Shown: positions 1-12,094 of the stretch, piece after piece
Numbering within the stretch: the first letter of the stretch is position 1
Layout of the letters: each line of letters opens with the position of its first letter
Assembly: GCA_025024175.1 (NCBI GenBank)
Contig: QCXZ01000064.1
Location: 19,468,001-19,532,000, forward strand
Reading direction: 5' to 3'
DNA length: 64,000 bases
DNA from: Rhyzopertha dominica
Lineage: Eukaryota > Arthropoda > Insecta > Coleoptera > Bostrichidae
The notes under the pieces: model-generated
What the model was told of the DNA's origin: nothing
Seen by the model: the letters and a program-made list of their open reading frames with translations, nothing else
Database searches by the model: none
Position numbers and translations under genes: made by a program

Positions 1-2379
1 AATGATACTACACCATTAAACAGCACGCTCCTCGGTAATGTTTACATGACACTTGACGTCACGAGTTGAATAACCTTGGATAGAAGCGTTTTGGCGGTGA
101 CTCCTAAGATTTAAATTTCAGACCTGAAATTCTCTACCTACAAATATTTTATTTATTTTTTTAACATGGCGTACGATATATATGCACTTCAAGATTCATT
201 TTACGTAAGTTTAAAAAAAAGTGATAATACCCAATTCTATTAGTACCTACAACATGCCGCATGATACTCCATTTTAGATGCAATTAAATCACATTCACAT
301 ATTCTGGAATAAATTACCGAATTGTGAAGTGGAATTTATTTAATTTTCTTTGTCATATTTTTGGTTACGGTCAGGGTAGCTTGTGTATTAGAACACGTTT
401 TTGACGAAATAATCATTTCTCTGCATCAAAAGCGACACTTCGTAATGGATCACTGTGTTGAACTGTTTTACTATATTTACTACTACTAAAATAACACCTA
501 AAAAATTCTGAACAACCCGATTAACAAAAATGGCGGTGAATAGTTTTTCTTGTTTTTCACCAAGAAGGAGTAAAAATTACGCATACATGGAGGACACACA
601 AATTGAAGAAAATAAAAGGCGGCATCCAACTATAAAGCAATATGTATTATACGGGGTAAGGTTAAAAAGTATTTACAAAAATTAACTTTATTTGCAAAAT
701 ATGATAATATCAAAAAAATTTAGACACCCAATATTCTGTTTTAAAGAGTTTAAAAAGACGTACACTTTGACATTTAACTTAAGGTTGTACCTAAAAAAAT
801 AAAGAAAATACGAGCCTGGGGAGTTTTAGGTGGGGGACACTGTATACTGAAATATACCTAACCACCGACAGACCTATTAGCGTTGATAAAGTATTTGAGC
901 GCCAGACAGATGAATTAAATACCCAAAAGCTGGAAACGCTTCCTTAAAATTAATTAAAAATATGGCAGTTACCAGCACCTACCACAGGTAGTTAGAATGT
1001 TNGCCAACAAAGCGCAAAAGAAGGTAAGTACAGCAACTAAAAAAAATATCCGTATGTAGAAATACCTCAATATCTATTAAAAACTTAAATATAAATTCTA
1101 CAAGCATTAATGTATAGTGTGCCGTAAAATAAACCCGATCTGAATTTTATAAGAGAAGCAAAATAACAAATTAGATAAAAGTATATTTATAATTCTAAAA
1201 CAATGAACGATATGTTATTATTTTATTTTTAGAACACATAGGATAATGTACACAACTAAAAATTATTTTCCTGTATCAAAGAAGCGCACTCGCATTTTTT
1301 TTATCGATCGCGAGCAAGATAAACAATGCTATATTTATTCAAAGGAAAGTTACCCAAACGTAGTTGAACGGTTCTAAAAAAAGTATGCGAAAGAATGACA
1401 CGACGTCAGGAGCAGATGCCATGTGCAAGTGGGAATTCTTTACGATAAAACACAAATATGCGTATCAAGGAGCAAGCCGAACTGCGAAGCGTCTTTACAA
1501 AAGAAAATGATGGCAAAAACAGTGTACAGAAGAAAAGACGCCGACAACCATTAGGGAAAAGATAGTCGGGTGAAGTGGTAAAATTACGAACCCAGCCAAA
1601 TTCTTAATATTTAATTTCTAAACAATTGCATCAAGTTGGCCACTTAAAACAGCTCAATAGCTCAAATAGGAAAATTAACTCATTTGAAGTTCTGGAACCC
1701 TACCTTGTTTGATTAGCGGGGTTACGCTGGAAAGCAGCTGTCCACTTTCATTTCACGGTCAAGGTCAGTGTACTCAATTAATGCTTTACCCTTACGTATA
1801 TGCAATGTGTTTCATGAGCGCAGGCTTTGGAAACATTATTCGATTCTAGTTCGTTTATTTTGGCATGACTTTTGAAGACCTAAAACTTCCAATACTCTTT
1901 TAATGAATCAGGTTTAAAAGCCCGCAGCTTAAATAACCATAATATGAAACATTTCACGTAAACATTTTCTATTTTGCGTTTATTTGTAACGGATGCTTAA
2001 AGATTTTATTACTTTACTTAAAGATGGAAGACTAAGTTACAAAAATTGTTTCTTTTAAAGTTTTAGCAAGTAGCTCCAACTGCAAAGTTACGTATTCTTT
2101 TTTTTCATAAAGCAAATAGATTTTGGACCGTATTTGCTTTCTAATTTCTGTTGGTAGTCTTTAGTTAGAGCTTTTCGTTGTAAGGCCGACTTATTAACAG
2201 ATTTTAAGAAAATGTATATTATAACCGATTTTCCTAAACCGTCTACAAACTTGCTGCTCCATGATTCTCAAAGTAATCATAATTCAGTTTGGATCTCTTC
2301 CAAATATTACAGGTTTGGCAACAAAATTAATTAGAAGTTTTCAAAATGAGGGTATAAAAATAGAATTAAAAATTTTTAA
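1..2379. other. AT-rich stretch, no gene seen
   Basis: I see no coding frame of recognisable family, no clear terminal repeats and no tandem array here. Short homopolymers and poly-purine patches are frequent and there is one ambiguous base near 1002. The last few hundred bases (about 2200-2380) contain out-of-frame traces that could be the decayed upstream part of the Penelope-like element that follows. Confidence 0.5.
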
Positions 2380-2778
2380 AAAGGGTTACAATTACAATAT
2401 CAATCGAATGTTGTTTATTCTTTAAAATGTGATACTTGTGACAAAATTTATGTGGGACAGACATCGCAGTGGCTATCCAGTAGGATAGCACTGCATAAAA
2501 GTGATATTAGAAAAGATAGAGATCGATGTTCATTAGGAGAATACGTAATTAGAAATAATCACATAATAAATTGGGAAGAAGTCAAAATTTTAGAAAAAGA
2601 GAATGTTACAAATAAACGTTTAATTTTAGAAATGTACCAAATTGATAAAAGTGCTAACGCAATAAATAAAAAATCGGATACACAAAATTTAAGTAATATT
2701 TACACCTATTTTGTCATTAATCAAATCTGTAATGAAACTTCAAATTCGATCAAATTACACATGTTATGCAAGATTTGA
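2380..2778 (+). pseudogene. Penelope-like element, GIY-YIG endonuclease domain fragment
   Basis: The open frame begins after a stop at 2377-2379 and has no natural start codon, so it is a fragment. It reads VVYSLKCDTCDKIYVGQT followed by SRIALHKSDI, the typical start of the GIY-YIG nuclease at the C-terminus of Penelope-like retroelements: a CxxC pair, a (G/V)-Y-x-G-Q-T core and an R...H pair. It ends with the family's usual tail of Glu/Lys-rich helix and an isoleucine-Asp-Lys segment with INKKSD. The reverse transcriptase that should precede it is not recognisable. In the family this nuclease nicks target DNA for target-primed insertion. A short hairpin motif at 2858-2895 follows it, as expected for a Penelope 3' end. 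Confidence 0.75.
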
Positions 2779-2857
2779 TAGATAAAATTGGCCCCCTTTT
2801 ATAAACCTCAATTTCAGTAAGGTTACGAGTTACATTTAGTTTTAGGTACATACTGTT

Positions 2858-2900
2858 ATAAATGTTATAGAAGCCCTGAAGAAGATTTAAAATAAAATCG
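2858..2900 (+). other. Penelope 3'-end hairpin motif, hammerhead-like core
   Basis: CTGAAGA is followed by an A-T rich hairpin (GATTT...AAATC) and then GAAAGC, about 85 bases after the Penelope stop codon. This order (CUGANGA, stem, GAAA) is the catalytic-core arrangement of hammerhead ribozymes known in the terminal repeats of Penelope-like elements. One base lies between the core and the stem, and I cannot build a convincing stem III/cleavage site, so this copy is probably inactive or only hammerhead-like. Confidence 0.35.
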
Positions 2901-3690
2901 AAAGCTTGGCAGAGAAAAAAGAGTTTACATAATTTCAACAAAAATCGAATTCCTCTTAAACACGAAGTCCAGGAAAATTAGTCCCAAAAAAGACCGTGTT
3001 GCCAAAAAAGTCATACAAAGCTGGAAATATTTTTTGATCTATTTTAAGCATCCCAAATAAGAGTTACGTGAGTTTGCGACGGTTTCTAAGCTGTGCTAAA
3101 CTCTTGCGGGACAAAAAATCAAGATAATTTAATTTTTAAAATTAAACAGAATAAAATTCTGCCATTTATCCACAATCTATCGTCGATTATGTGGTCATGG
3201 AGCCAGTTTTATTTATCTTTCATCCATTCGCACTTTTCTGAAAAACTCTTGAAATTAGGCCTATATTACGCAGAGTTTTCCTACGAATATATTTTTCGTA
3301 TTTTCGATGATATTGGGTCTTGCATTTAGCACCCATGTCAATTTTAGCCCCTTTTGGCGCAACACAATGTGTGAATTGTGCCCCTGAATTAATGCATAAT
3401 TTTAAACTGGAGTAAAACCATATTTGTAATAATTGTTATAAAACAGCAAAGGAAGCAAAAACAGTTTTTTAACAAAAACGATAATTTGCAGGGTGCTAGA
3501 CAACTTTTCACACAGTTTTGTGTTCTACTCGCACAATTTATCCTTGCGTGCGAGTTAGCTGTACTTGTTTACTTACTAATATCTTGAAAAAGGTTGATCC
3601 GATTGTTGAAATTCTACTACCAAGAATAAATTTGCCCCTTCTGCCCCTATATTGCTGAAAACAAAAACAGTAGGTACCAAGAAATTACAA
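2901..3690. other. No gene seen
   Basis: AT-rich sequence between the Penelope remnant and the hAT transposase. Short frames at 3093-3329 do not resemble any family. It may contain the 5' untranslated part of the hAT element, but I could not find that element's left terminal repeat. Confidence 0.4.
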
Positions 3691-5560
3691 TATTTCGACA
3701 TTCTTTACTTTACCCAAAAGTGACTGCATAGCCATTTGTAATATGTGTGGACAAGACATCAGTTATAAATCGACGACAAGTAACTTGAAGAAACACATAC
3801 AGAGGAAACATCCATTAGTAAAACTGCACGAAAACAACAACATTCGTGCCCCTGGTGTCCAAGTTACATCAGAACAAGTGGGTGGTGACACAGTCCAACA
3901 TTCATCAATCAGTGATCCTACCCAGCCAAAGCCATCAACATCAGGTACTGGTGATCAAAGTAAAGCATTATCTGGTACAAAACTTACGGTTCAAACAAAT
4001 GTTACTACATTTTTGAAGAAAAAAATGGGTGGTAGCGCTAGAAAAAAGTTGACGACGCGCTTATGTTACTATTCACCCATGACTATCAATCCTTCAGTGT
4101 TGTTGAAGATTATGGGTTACAAAGATTAGTAAATGTTTTAAATCCTTCATATGAATTACCTACTCGCAAAACAATTGCAAATTCCCTTTTACCTGCAATG
4201 TATGAAGAATGCTACAAAAAATCAATAACGCTAATTGAAAGTGTAAAATCCATTACCTTAACCACTGACTGCTGGACATCCACAAATACAGAAAATTTTT
4301 TTGCTGTAACCGGCCATTACTTAGATGACAGCTTTGAAGCTAAAACAGTATTATTAGAATGTATTGCTTTTGGTGAGCCGCATACCNGTGCCAACTTAGC
4401 GTCAGCAATGAAAAAAGTTGTANATGAATGGAGTTTGGATAAAAAATTGCTCTGGTTGTTTCTGACNACGCCCCTAACATTCAGAAAGCTATTCGAGATT
4501 TGAAACTCAAGTAGTAGTTGCAGATGCATTAAAAAAACGATCAGTTAAAAGATCTTCTTGAAAAAGTTAGAACNATCGTTGGTCACTTTAAACGTAGCAC
4601 TTCTTCAATGTCGAAATTTATGACGCAACAAAAACAATTAAATGCAAATCTGCAACCCAAAAAACTTATACAAGACGTCAGAACCAGGTGGAACTCAACT
4701 TTTTATATGGTTGAAAGATTTAATGAACTTGAAGAGCCTATACGAACAACTATGGCCCTAATCAACAAGGATTTGCCCATAATTGTAGTGGAAGAATGGA
4801 ACTGTTAAAAGAAGTGGAACGAATTTTAAAACCTATGGAGAAAGTAACAAATATAATAAGTGGTCAAAATTATGTGACAGCTTCTTCTGTCATTATATTA
4901 TCGTCAGGTCTTAAGGATGTATATGCCGATCTTCAAAAGCAGAATTTTAAATGGCAAATATCAAAAAATGTCATAAAAGATATTTCTAATAGCATCAATG
5001 AATGGTTTTCAAATGTTGAAAATAGCAATACACTCCTGTTAAGTACACTACTGGATCCTAGGTTTAAGACGGTAGGATCTTCGCAACAAAAGGTGGCAGA
5101 AAAAGCTACCGATATTGCCATGACTGCTCTTACTCACGTCATTAATAATAAAAAAATGTCAAACGCAGAACATGAACAAGCAGCAGCAGAGTGTATGGAA
5201 TACGACGATGAATCGGAAGCTGATTCAATTTGGAAATCTCCGGACAAGAAGGTTGCGACTTTTCACACAACTGGAACATCGCAATCTAAGGCAATTATTG
5301 AAATTCAAAGATACCTAGACGAACCTCCCATTCGAAGAACACAGGATCCACTTAAGTGGTAGAAAAGTAATGGATATAATTACCCAAATTTGTGCGAACT
5401 TGTAAAAACGTCTTTTATACCAGTAGCAACATCCGTGCCGTGCGAAAGGCTCTTTTCAAAAACAGGACAAATTTTGACCGATCGCAGAAGCAGATTAAGT
5501 GCTTCAAAGCTTAAGCAGTTATTATTTGTTCAGTATAACAAATATGTATGTGATCAGTGA
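3690..5560 (+). pseudogene. hAT-superfamily transposase, frameshifted
   Basis: The reading frame shifts several times but the family order is clear. First comes a BED-type zinc finger (CNMCGQDI... then H-x4-H in LKKHIQRKHP, about 3722-3810), then a Ser/Thr-Pro-rich linker. A catalytic-domain stretch contains TTDCWTSTNTENFFAVTGH near 4262-4320, the conserved DCWTS block of hAT transposases. Next is an Arg-Trp-Asn-Ser-Thr segment (TRWNSTFYM, about 4683), and last the C-terminal hATC dimerisation region, with VPCERLFSKTGQILTDRR near 5434-5490, ending at the stop 5558-5560. Breaks lie near 4060-4130, 4500, 4800 and 5360, and three codons contain N. In the family the protein cuts and pastes its element and makes 8-bp target duplications. 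The copy looks inactive unless the breaks are sequencing errors. Confidence 0.85.
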
Positions 5561-6289
5561 GTTTATTTTTTAAAGATTTTCAGAATATTTTTAGCTTGTA
5601 ATACACATATGATATTCTTTTATACATATAGTTTTTCTTTTGTTTCATATAAGTGACTACAAAATTGGAAGATCGTTAATTCGTTATATATATTACTGTT
5701 TTTTATTATGTAGTACTTATTTTTTTTACTTATTAATTATCTTCCAACTTTGTAGTAGTAGTAACATGAAGGTAAAAAATATTTGTTTTGCGAGGTTGAA
5801 AAATAATTTATTTCATTTACTCCTATTGATTTAATTCAGTTAGTAATACTTTATTTATCCTAACACATTTATACGATCAGATGAACAGAATCTAGCAATT
5901 AAAACTACTAATTTCGTTCCTTTTAAGTTTTTTCAACAACGGTTAATTTGCTCGATACAATTACAATGCATTCGTTATTCCATTTCTATTGTACTGGAGG
6001 TTGGAAAACGTATTAGATATTCGTACATTTACGTTCCAAAAAGGACGATTCATTATTTTGAAACGCGGAACTCGCGGTAACACGTAGCGTCGAGTGTTAT
6101 TAGGTGTGATCGGGAAGTTTGGTTTTAGGAACATGATTGGTAACAATACTCAAACAGACGAAGTTCGTTTCATTTGACGCGAAGAACAGCGACAGTCGAT
6201 ATGGGACCATACTGTAATAGTTACCTCAATACGCAACCGTTCTCTTTAAAAACGTGGCAGAACATTCATTCCTGAGTAACGCGTTACTG
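5561..6289. other. hAT element 3' non-coding region
   Basis: AT-rich sequence after the transposase stop, with no credible gene. It leads into the clustered subterminal motifs near 6290-6370 and is most simply the 3' untranslated part of the same hAT element. Confidence 0.4.
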
Positions 6290-6370
6290 CGGATCCGAGT
6301 AACGTTCCATAACGTTCCTACAAGGTAACGTTCCAAAGTAACCGTTCCACTTGGAACGACACATCCCTAG
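6290..6370. repeat. hAT subterminal repeats and probable right end
   Basis: The motif AACGTTCC or a close variant occurs repeatedly within about 70 bases (GTAACGTTCCATAACGTTCC, then GGTAACGTTCC, then AACCGTTCC), followed by GGAACGACACATCCCTAG. Clustered short subterminal motifs are the transposase-binding sites typical of hAT elements, and CATCCCTA fits a hAT terminal repeat. No matching left end (TAGGGATG...) was found upstream of 3690, so the element appears truncated on the left. Confidence 0.5.
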
Positions 6371-6414
6371 TAAATACCGTAAGTAGCCAGCGATCAGTCA
6401 GCGAGCTCGTCGGG

Positions 6415-6671
6415 ATGATTACGTCCACAACCGCAACTCTGAATATGCTTGCCACAGGAGTAAGCGAAACGTCAGTTAGAGGAGGAAGACATCGACCACG
6501 GCCATCTAGCCTGGAAGCTTCAATTCATCAACTTTTCATTCAATTTGGTAAGCATTGCTATAAACGGCTAAATCGTAATATACGAATATTTTTAATAAAA
6601 TCGGTATGTTCTAGAGAAATTAAACTTCATTTTAATTTTAGGTAATTTCTTATAAGCGATCCGTAAGAGAA
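6415..6671. other. No gene seen
   Basis: The 76-codon frame at 6415-6645 has no family features. Nothing else is visible. Confidence 0.4.
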
Positions 6672-7030
6672 ATTTAAGGGTGTTGGGTGGATAGCCGCGT
6701 ACTGCAGATGCTGTTTACATGTAAAACTTCTAGGCGTTCAGGTTAGTAATTTCTGGGCCAATTTCCTTAATTTTTTTAGTATTTTCTATTACAAATAATC
6801 CTCTACAACGCATCGATGTCGAAATTTTAATTCTGTCTTTGCAAAGTCAGAGAAAAGTGACGTTTATTTTATAAAAAGCTTTAAGCTTCAATATTTCAAT
6901 CTTAAAGCAAATTTTTTGGAAAAAAGTTTCAAAAATTTTAATGTTTCCGCCCTCTACAGGTATCCGCCCCTAATTGCACCCGGTTACCTGTCATAAATTC
7001 TCTTTCACCCTATTCCAAGATGCAAATATA
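6672..7030. repeat. Dispersed repeat family A, copy 1
   Basis: This stretch resembles 26127-26560 in the same orientation. Both begin with a GGGTGT(T/A)GGGT segment, carry TTACATGTAAAAC soon after, and end with a GGTAACC / TAATTGC / CCTGTC block followed by a TTTC...CCCTAT segment. The copies are strongly diverged between these landmarks, so this is an old interspersed repeat of unknown type. Confidence 0.45.
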
Positions 7031-7126
7031 ACTGGGTGAAGATAAGCTTTTTATTGCATTCTACTCCATTTTTCTGATGTTTCACCGAGTATTTGTAGAT
7101 ATTAAACTAAAGTATGAAAGGTATCG

Positions 7127-7480
7127 TCAAATTGCATAAGAATACGAATTTTGGATTTTAATTTTACAATATAGGTGATATAATAAAAAAACCGCTGCAA
7201 ATTGAATCAATACTTCCAATACATCCAATGGGGTCGTCCCACATTTTTTTTTTATTTTACATTTAAAATGTACATAGAAAATGAAATACAAAGACACTTT
7301 TTTGCGATTTTTTCGGGTCTTGTTGGCCGAGAAAAAAAATTGGAAAGTATGGATTTTTAATATCCATTTCAAATTCCTCGATATTCCGCCACGGAGATGA
7401 CGTAAATGGCTCGGGTGCTGACGAAAGTAAGAAACATCAACAAAACACCTGTGTTCTAGCGGCATTGCCAGTTTTATTTG
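7127..7480. repeat. Fragment related to repeat family B
   Basis: 7187-7222 (GCTGCAAATTGAATCAATAC and flanks) is nearly the same as 59427-59462, where it forms the left part of the repeat inserted in the IR pseudogene. The 112-codon minus frame across it is low-complexity and I do not regard it as a gene. Confidence 0.45.
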
Positions 7481-7975
7481 TTTACATTTTTTTATTTAGC
7501 TGCGTCGCGTTGCCAATGCGGGCAAATTTTCGCGATGCAGTGAGGAAAGTACACCTAAACTGACATTCTCACAATGATAAGTATATTTTTGATATGGGGT
7601 TTTCATGAATCATTTTAAATTACCATTCAGTCAGTTTATTCTATTATAGTTCAATATAATAAGCGCATTCATTGGCCTTTTGTTAAAACACGAAAACACT
7701 GTAACCGTCGAACCTGCTGTTGAACCAATGTTTTTATTATAAGGAATTAAACGACGCTTGAGTTATTGCTTGACAATGTTTAAAGTTTGTATACTTACCT
7801 ATGACAACGACATGATAAATTTTGAAACTAGCAGGACTGTCTCTGGCTGTGGTAAGAAAGAAAACGTTAAAGTACCACTGACAACATCGCACGGGCTGTA
7901 TGTGTCCCATATGCAACGTAATAACCCTAACCTAACTCTAGCCACGCGATATTATTTACAGTTTACATAGTTTGG
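7481..7975. other. No gene seen
   Basis: Mixed AT-rich sequence up to the TTAA that bounds the piggyBac element. The frame at 7758-7970 has no recognisable family. A short CCCTAACCTAAC run near 7923 is too short to count as a telomeric array. Confidence 0.4.
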
Positions 7976-8171
7976 TTAACCCTTTGTCGGCCAAACATAC
8001 TAGTAGGTTAAATAAAATTATCTTTTTGTTACTACAGGTAATTGTAGGTATCTTGAACCATACTGTGTACTTAAAAATACCAGATTTGTTGTAAAAAGTG
8101 GATTTTGAACTTGTAACCGTACGGTTGCATTGGCTTCTAAAGGTACAATATATCATTTATTTAGATGTTAC

Positions 8172-9220
8172 TAGAGGTGGTAAGCAGATACTGGACCTGT
8201 TATATGGTAACAGGTATCAGCAAGCAGTTCTAGGTAACAGGTATGGATTGTCTAAATACTAGGTTCGGCAGATACTTGTATTGCGCGTTGGTTGCCGGAT
8301 ATGATATCATATATGTTATATTACCTATCTACACAAAAGCAGCGGTCAGGATCTGTACTACCCGGCTTATTGTTGAGTGGTGGGGATACCTATTATTTTA
8401 TATCGTCTATGCAAGAGTAGCGCTTGGCGTTCTGATATCTGATACCTGTCTGTGTTGGTACGTACCCTGTTAGCGTCGTTAGCAGATTATGCAGTTTCTG
8501 AACGTTCAGTATAGAACCACACACATTGAATAAATAATTCGCTATTAACGAACAAAATAATGTTTTTAGTATTAGCTTAGCTGTGAATTGTATAGGTAGT
8601 CTAATGTTAAATAATGTTGCATATACCAGAATAAACCTTGAAAAAATTTTCAAATTTCTTTCTTATGTTATAATAAACAGTAACTAGGTACATATTGTGT
8701 TAAGCAAGTAAAAAACTAAAATTAAATACTTTCGGTATGGCATTTTATTTATTTTGAAGAGCGAAAAAACTTGCTCTTGTCAGAACATCAGACTCATAAC
8801 GATACCTAATAAAACAACCTAATTTAAAAAATACCGATGCCAGCTATCAAACAAAACCGTTTGCATTTTTGCAGGCGATTGATATTGCTTTTTGACATTT
8901 ATAATTTATTGTAAAAGTTGCAGAGTGGTTTTGGTAGTATACTACGATTTGGCAAATCACCACCTTATGTCAGCATACTGCATGTATGTCCCAGCCTCAG
9001 TGTCAATGAATCAAAGTACAACGTATTTAAACCGCTTTTCTGTAGTTCAACATTTGTCGGTTACTCTTATTCCTTAGCAGATACGGTTATTTGGTTGTTA
9101 AAGGAGAATCAGATCGAGGACTATACCTATTATTTTATAACAGGTATTTAGAACAGGTATTAAGTTCTAACAGTTCCGAAACTACCTGTTATCGAAAAAT
9201 ACTGATTTTCACCACCTCTA
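8172..9220. mobile_element. Non-autonomous hAT element with 8-bp target duplication
   Basis: The 1049-bp block starts TAGAGGTGGTAAGCAG and ends ...TTTTCACCACCTCTA, so its ends are inverted repeats (TAGAGGTGGT), with several internal copies of ACAGGTA(T) near both ends. It is flanked on both sides by GATGTTAC (8164-8171 and 9221-9228), a perfect 8-bp duplication as made by hAT transposases. It carries no transposase: the internal frames (8243-8473, 8892-9151) show no family features. It sits inside the 3' non-coding part of the piggyBac element and is therefore younger than it. Confidence 0.88.
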
Positions 9221-9351
9221 GATGTTACCATATGGTCTCAATGGATATAAACTATACGAATGTGTGACTAAAGAAACAAAAAAAATCAATTGGTGAATTT
9301 TTGAAGCATATATATTGAACACTATATAAGTACATTTATTTCTTATGAAAA

Positions 9352-11162
9352 TCATAAAAACAATTTTTTTTCTGATGTAAAACATAAACGACAATCACAT
9401 TTCAAGCATTTCATTCGACTTGTACCTTTTTGGCAAAAACGACAACGTCCTTTGCTTGTGTGAATTGGCCAATGTTCCAGGCCATCACAACGGGTGAACA
9501 CATTGGGCCGTTGAAGAATCGGCTCCTTTATTTTGTTCTGCGGTGTGTGGTCACTAGGTCTTCCCCGTTTAGGTTTTCCTGTTGTTGACAAAGCTGTTGC
9601 AATTTCTAAGCGAAATTTTTTTAGGTTTGTGGGTTTTATTTTGTTCACAGAGCAGTGATATCGGTATAGCAACCAGCTGTTCACTACACATACATCTAAA
9701 ATATACCCAAAAATAGGAAAATACCATCGCCTGGACTTAGATGGAGTTCTGTACAGTCCAACTAATCCATTGGATTTATCTACGCCTCCCATGTGTTGAT
9801 TGTATTGTATAACAACTGCGGGGGCCGGTATATTGCTCTTCTTTTTCAAGTCTTTATTGTATCTTTTGACAATTCCTTGCGGTTCGATACCACATGCTGT
9901 ACTACCAATGATAACACATTTGTTATTTGCCCATTTCAATGTCAGCTCGTTTTGGTAAGATTTGTAATCCACAGATCCTCACCTGGACTTTAGCAAAGTT
10001 TTGTCGTCTATCAGTGGACATAGCTCAGTAGGTTCATGTTCTTTTTGAGAAACCGGAACAGATAAATGCTTGAGAAAAAATTGTCGAAGTAGACAACTGA
10101 GTTTTCTGGATACTTGATTGTTTGAGATAATTTGACCACCACTGCACCACCTACACCTAACCAGGTTGTGTTTTCTTCGTTTGTGATAACGCTACTTATT
10201 TCATCTGTGGTTTTTCCTTGATAAGGAAAAAAATCATACACAAAACCGCTTGCTCCTGCCCTGACAAAAAACCCCATTTGTGAGGTTTTCCTTTCATGTA
10301 CTGGCGTAAGTTACCAGCTCTTGTGCCTTTATAGGGAATCATAGTCTCATCAATTGAAAATTTATTATCATATTCAGTTTTGATGCAATTATGCGAACAA
10401 TTGCTAATAAAGGTCTTACTTTGAAAAACCTGTCGGTTGATGTAGCAGCCATACCATTGTCATTAAAATGTACAAAACGCCGTAAATTTTTAAATCTGTT
10501 TCTAGGCATCAAAACAGCAATTTGTGGAATTCTACACCCCAGACTCCAATAATCTTCTATACTTGGTAGGTTTATTATTCCCATCATTAGCATTATGGCT
10601 ATGAAATCTGTCATTTCACGATTTGTTGTTTTCACGGGTTTTCCTTGCTGTACGGAGTATAGGTTGGTGTGGTATACTATATGTTCAAAAACTTCCATTG
10701 AAAAAAATTTCAAGAAATATTCGAGCGGACTTATAACTTCAACATCGCCCGTAATTACTTGATTGTGGCGCTCGTTTGCCGCAATATCTGTTTTATCCCA
10801 TTTAAGATTTTCCTTTACTTTCTGTGTCTTCTTTGGTTTTTATTTTTTGCGTTAGCACGGAGTTGTTTACCAAAATTCACTCTTTTTGTTCGTTTTGCTA
10901 CTGGCAGCTCCACTTCTTCTTCTTCTTTTTCTTCTTCACCTTCGCTTAGATCTGTGTCTGCAATTATAATATCGAAAGCATCTTCAGATGGTGTGTTTTT
11001 GTGAGATTCTTCATCGGTTGCATACGCCAAAACTTGCTCATCCTCATCATCCTCCGTGTTGGAAACAACATCCGACAGCGTAGCTGATTTTGGAACAATA
11101 GCTGTAGTTCTTTGTTTCCCATAAAATGAGCAGGATGGAATTTCAAAATTCATATTCTGCAA
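9352..11162 (-). pseudogene. piggyBac transposase, three frameshifts
   Basis: Read on the minus strand, it starts with an acidic N-terminal region (11162 to about 10860, rich in Glu/Asp and ending in KRTKRVNFG). Next come the catalytic core pieces. The three catalytic aspartates of the family are visible: SIDETMIPYKGTRAG (Asp codon about 10348), VVYFDNFFSS (about 10083) and MGGVDKSNG (about 9778). The C-terminus is a cysteine-rich finger (CRFCQKG...CLKCDCRLC, about 9380-9450), the usual chromatin/TIR-binding domain. The frame changes near 10815, 10345 and 10010-9975. The whole would be roughly 590-600 residues, normal for the family. In the family it inserts at TTAA by precise cut-and-paste. 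All catalytic residues are kept, so decay is recent or the breaks are sequencing indels. Confidence 0.9.
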
Positions 11163-11576
11163 AACTAAGACATACCTAAATAGCTACCGTAACCATATGG
11201 ACACGTATATTTTTGAATGTAAATTCAAGCAACTTGTAAAAACAACGTACCTGTAAAATCTCTACTGTTGAATCAGTTAGAAACTAAATTACAGCAAGAG
11301 ACCAAAAATATTGTAAAAAAACTAGTTTTTGTGAGGTATACTTTCCATTCTTATCATCTACTACGCAGCACCGCACGGCAACGACAAACATAACCAAACA
11401 TAAATGTCAAAATTTATTTTTGCTTCTCTTGCATAGATGGCGATACCAGTCCTGTCGGACTGCTGCCTGTGTAACCTAATGGCAACACTGGCTATTTATG
11501 CAATATAAACCTTAGATTCTCAGATTTTAATAAGCGAAAACCACCGTAACCATTTGGTTACAATATCCGACATAGG

Positions 11577-12094
11577 AACTTTCGAGTTTTTTATTTGTAT
11601 TTTTCAGATTAAGTGGTTGAGTAAGAGGTTGTCGAAAAAAATTCCGCTGTTTTTTTATGTAAGAATGGCTTACGTTAAGAAGTGTTTTGTTCGAGATTCT
11701 CCTTGAACGAAAAGCGTGCGTACACAACAAAGAACAAAGCAACAGTTGCAGGTTATCGCCAGGTTATCTCTTATGTTTACTTTGAATTGACGTTGACAGT
11801 TATACATTCGTCCCTCTCTCTCACTCTCATTCATTATTCGTATTTCTCGCTATTTATAAAACTGACAACAGTGAGCGTCTGCTATCTAGGGAGCTGTAAG
11901 GGTGCGCATGATGGAAACTAGGAACTTATTACGTGATTAATGGCGGATTTAAGGAAAGGTTTGAAACAGGGTAATTTTTTCTACCGCCGTTTGTTACGAG
12001 TTAAATTAATCTGAAAGCAAAATAGATGCTTAGCACTAGTATTAATGATGTAAGCAATAAGAGGCATAGGTTAAAACTATCCAATTTTAATGTG
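11577..12094. other. No gene seen
   Basis: Intergenic sequence. The short frames (11527-11742, 11682-11921) have no family features and no repeats are obvious. Confidence 0.4.

Larger units (their letters stand above)
7980..11576 (-). mobile_element. piggyBac-type transposon (coding strand minus)
   Basis: The transposase lies at 9352-11162 on the minus strand. On the 3' side TTAA at 7976-7979 is followed by CCCTTTGTCGG, which fits a piggyBac terminal repeat next to its TTAA target. On the 5' side the reverse complement of 11567-11576 reads CCTATGTCGG, a likely decayed partner, though the outer TTAA there is not preserved. Palindromic motifs of the type GTAACC(N)4GG occur near both ends (8108, 9225, 11187, 11546). 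The 3' untranslated region is interrupted by the nested hAT element at 8172-9220. The ends are inferred; the transposase is certain. Confidence 0.55.

Noticed and set aside
7127..7465. 112-codon minus frame
   Set aside because: Low-complexity Lys/Phe-rich sequence overlapping a dispersed repeat; no homologous domain visible.
7921..7945. CCCTAACCTAAC, similar to the insect telomere repeat CCTAA
   Set aside because: Only about two units, without an array; chance or a relic at best.
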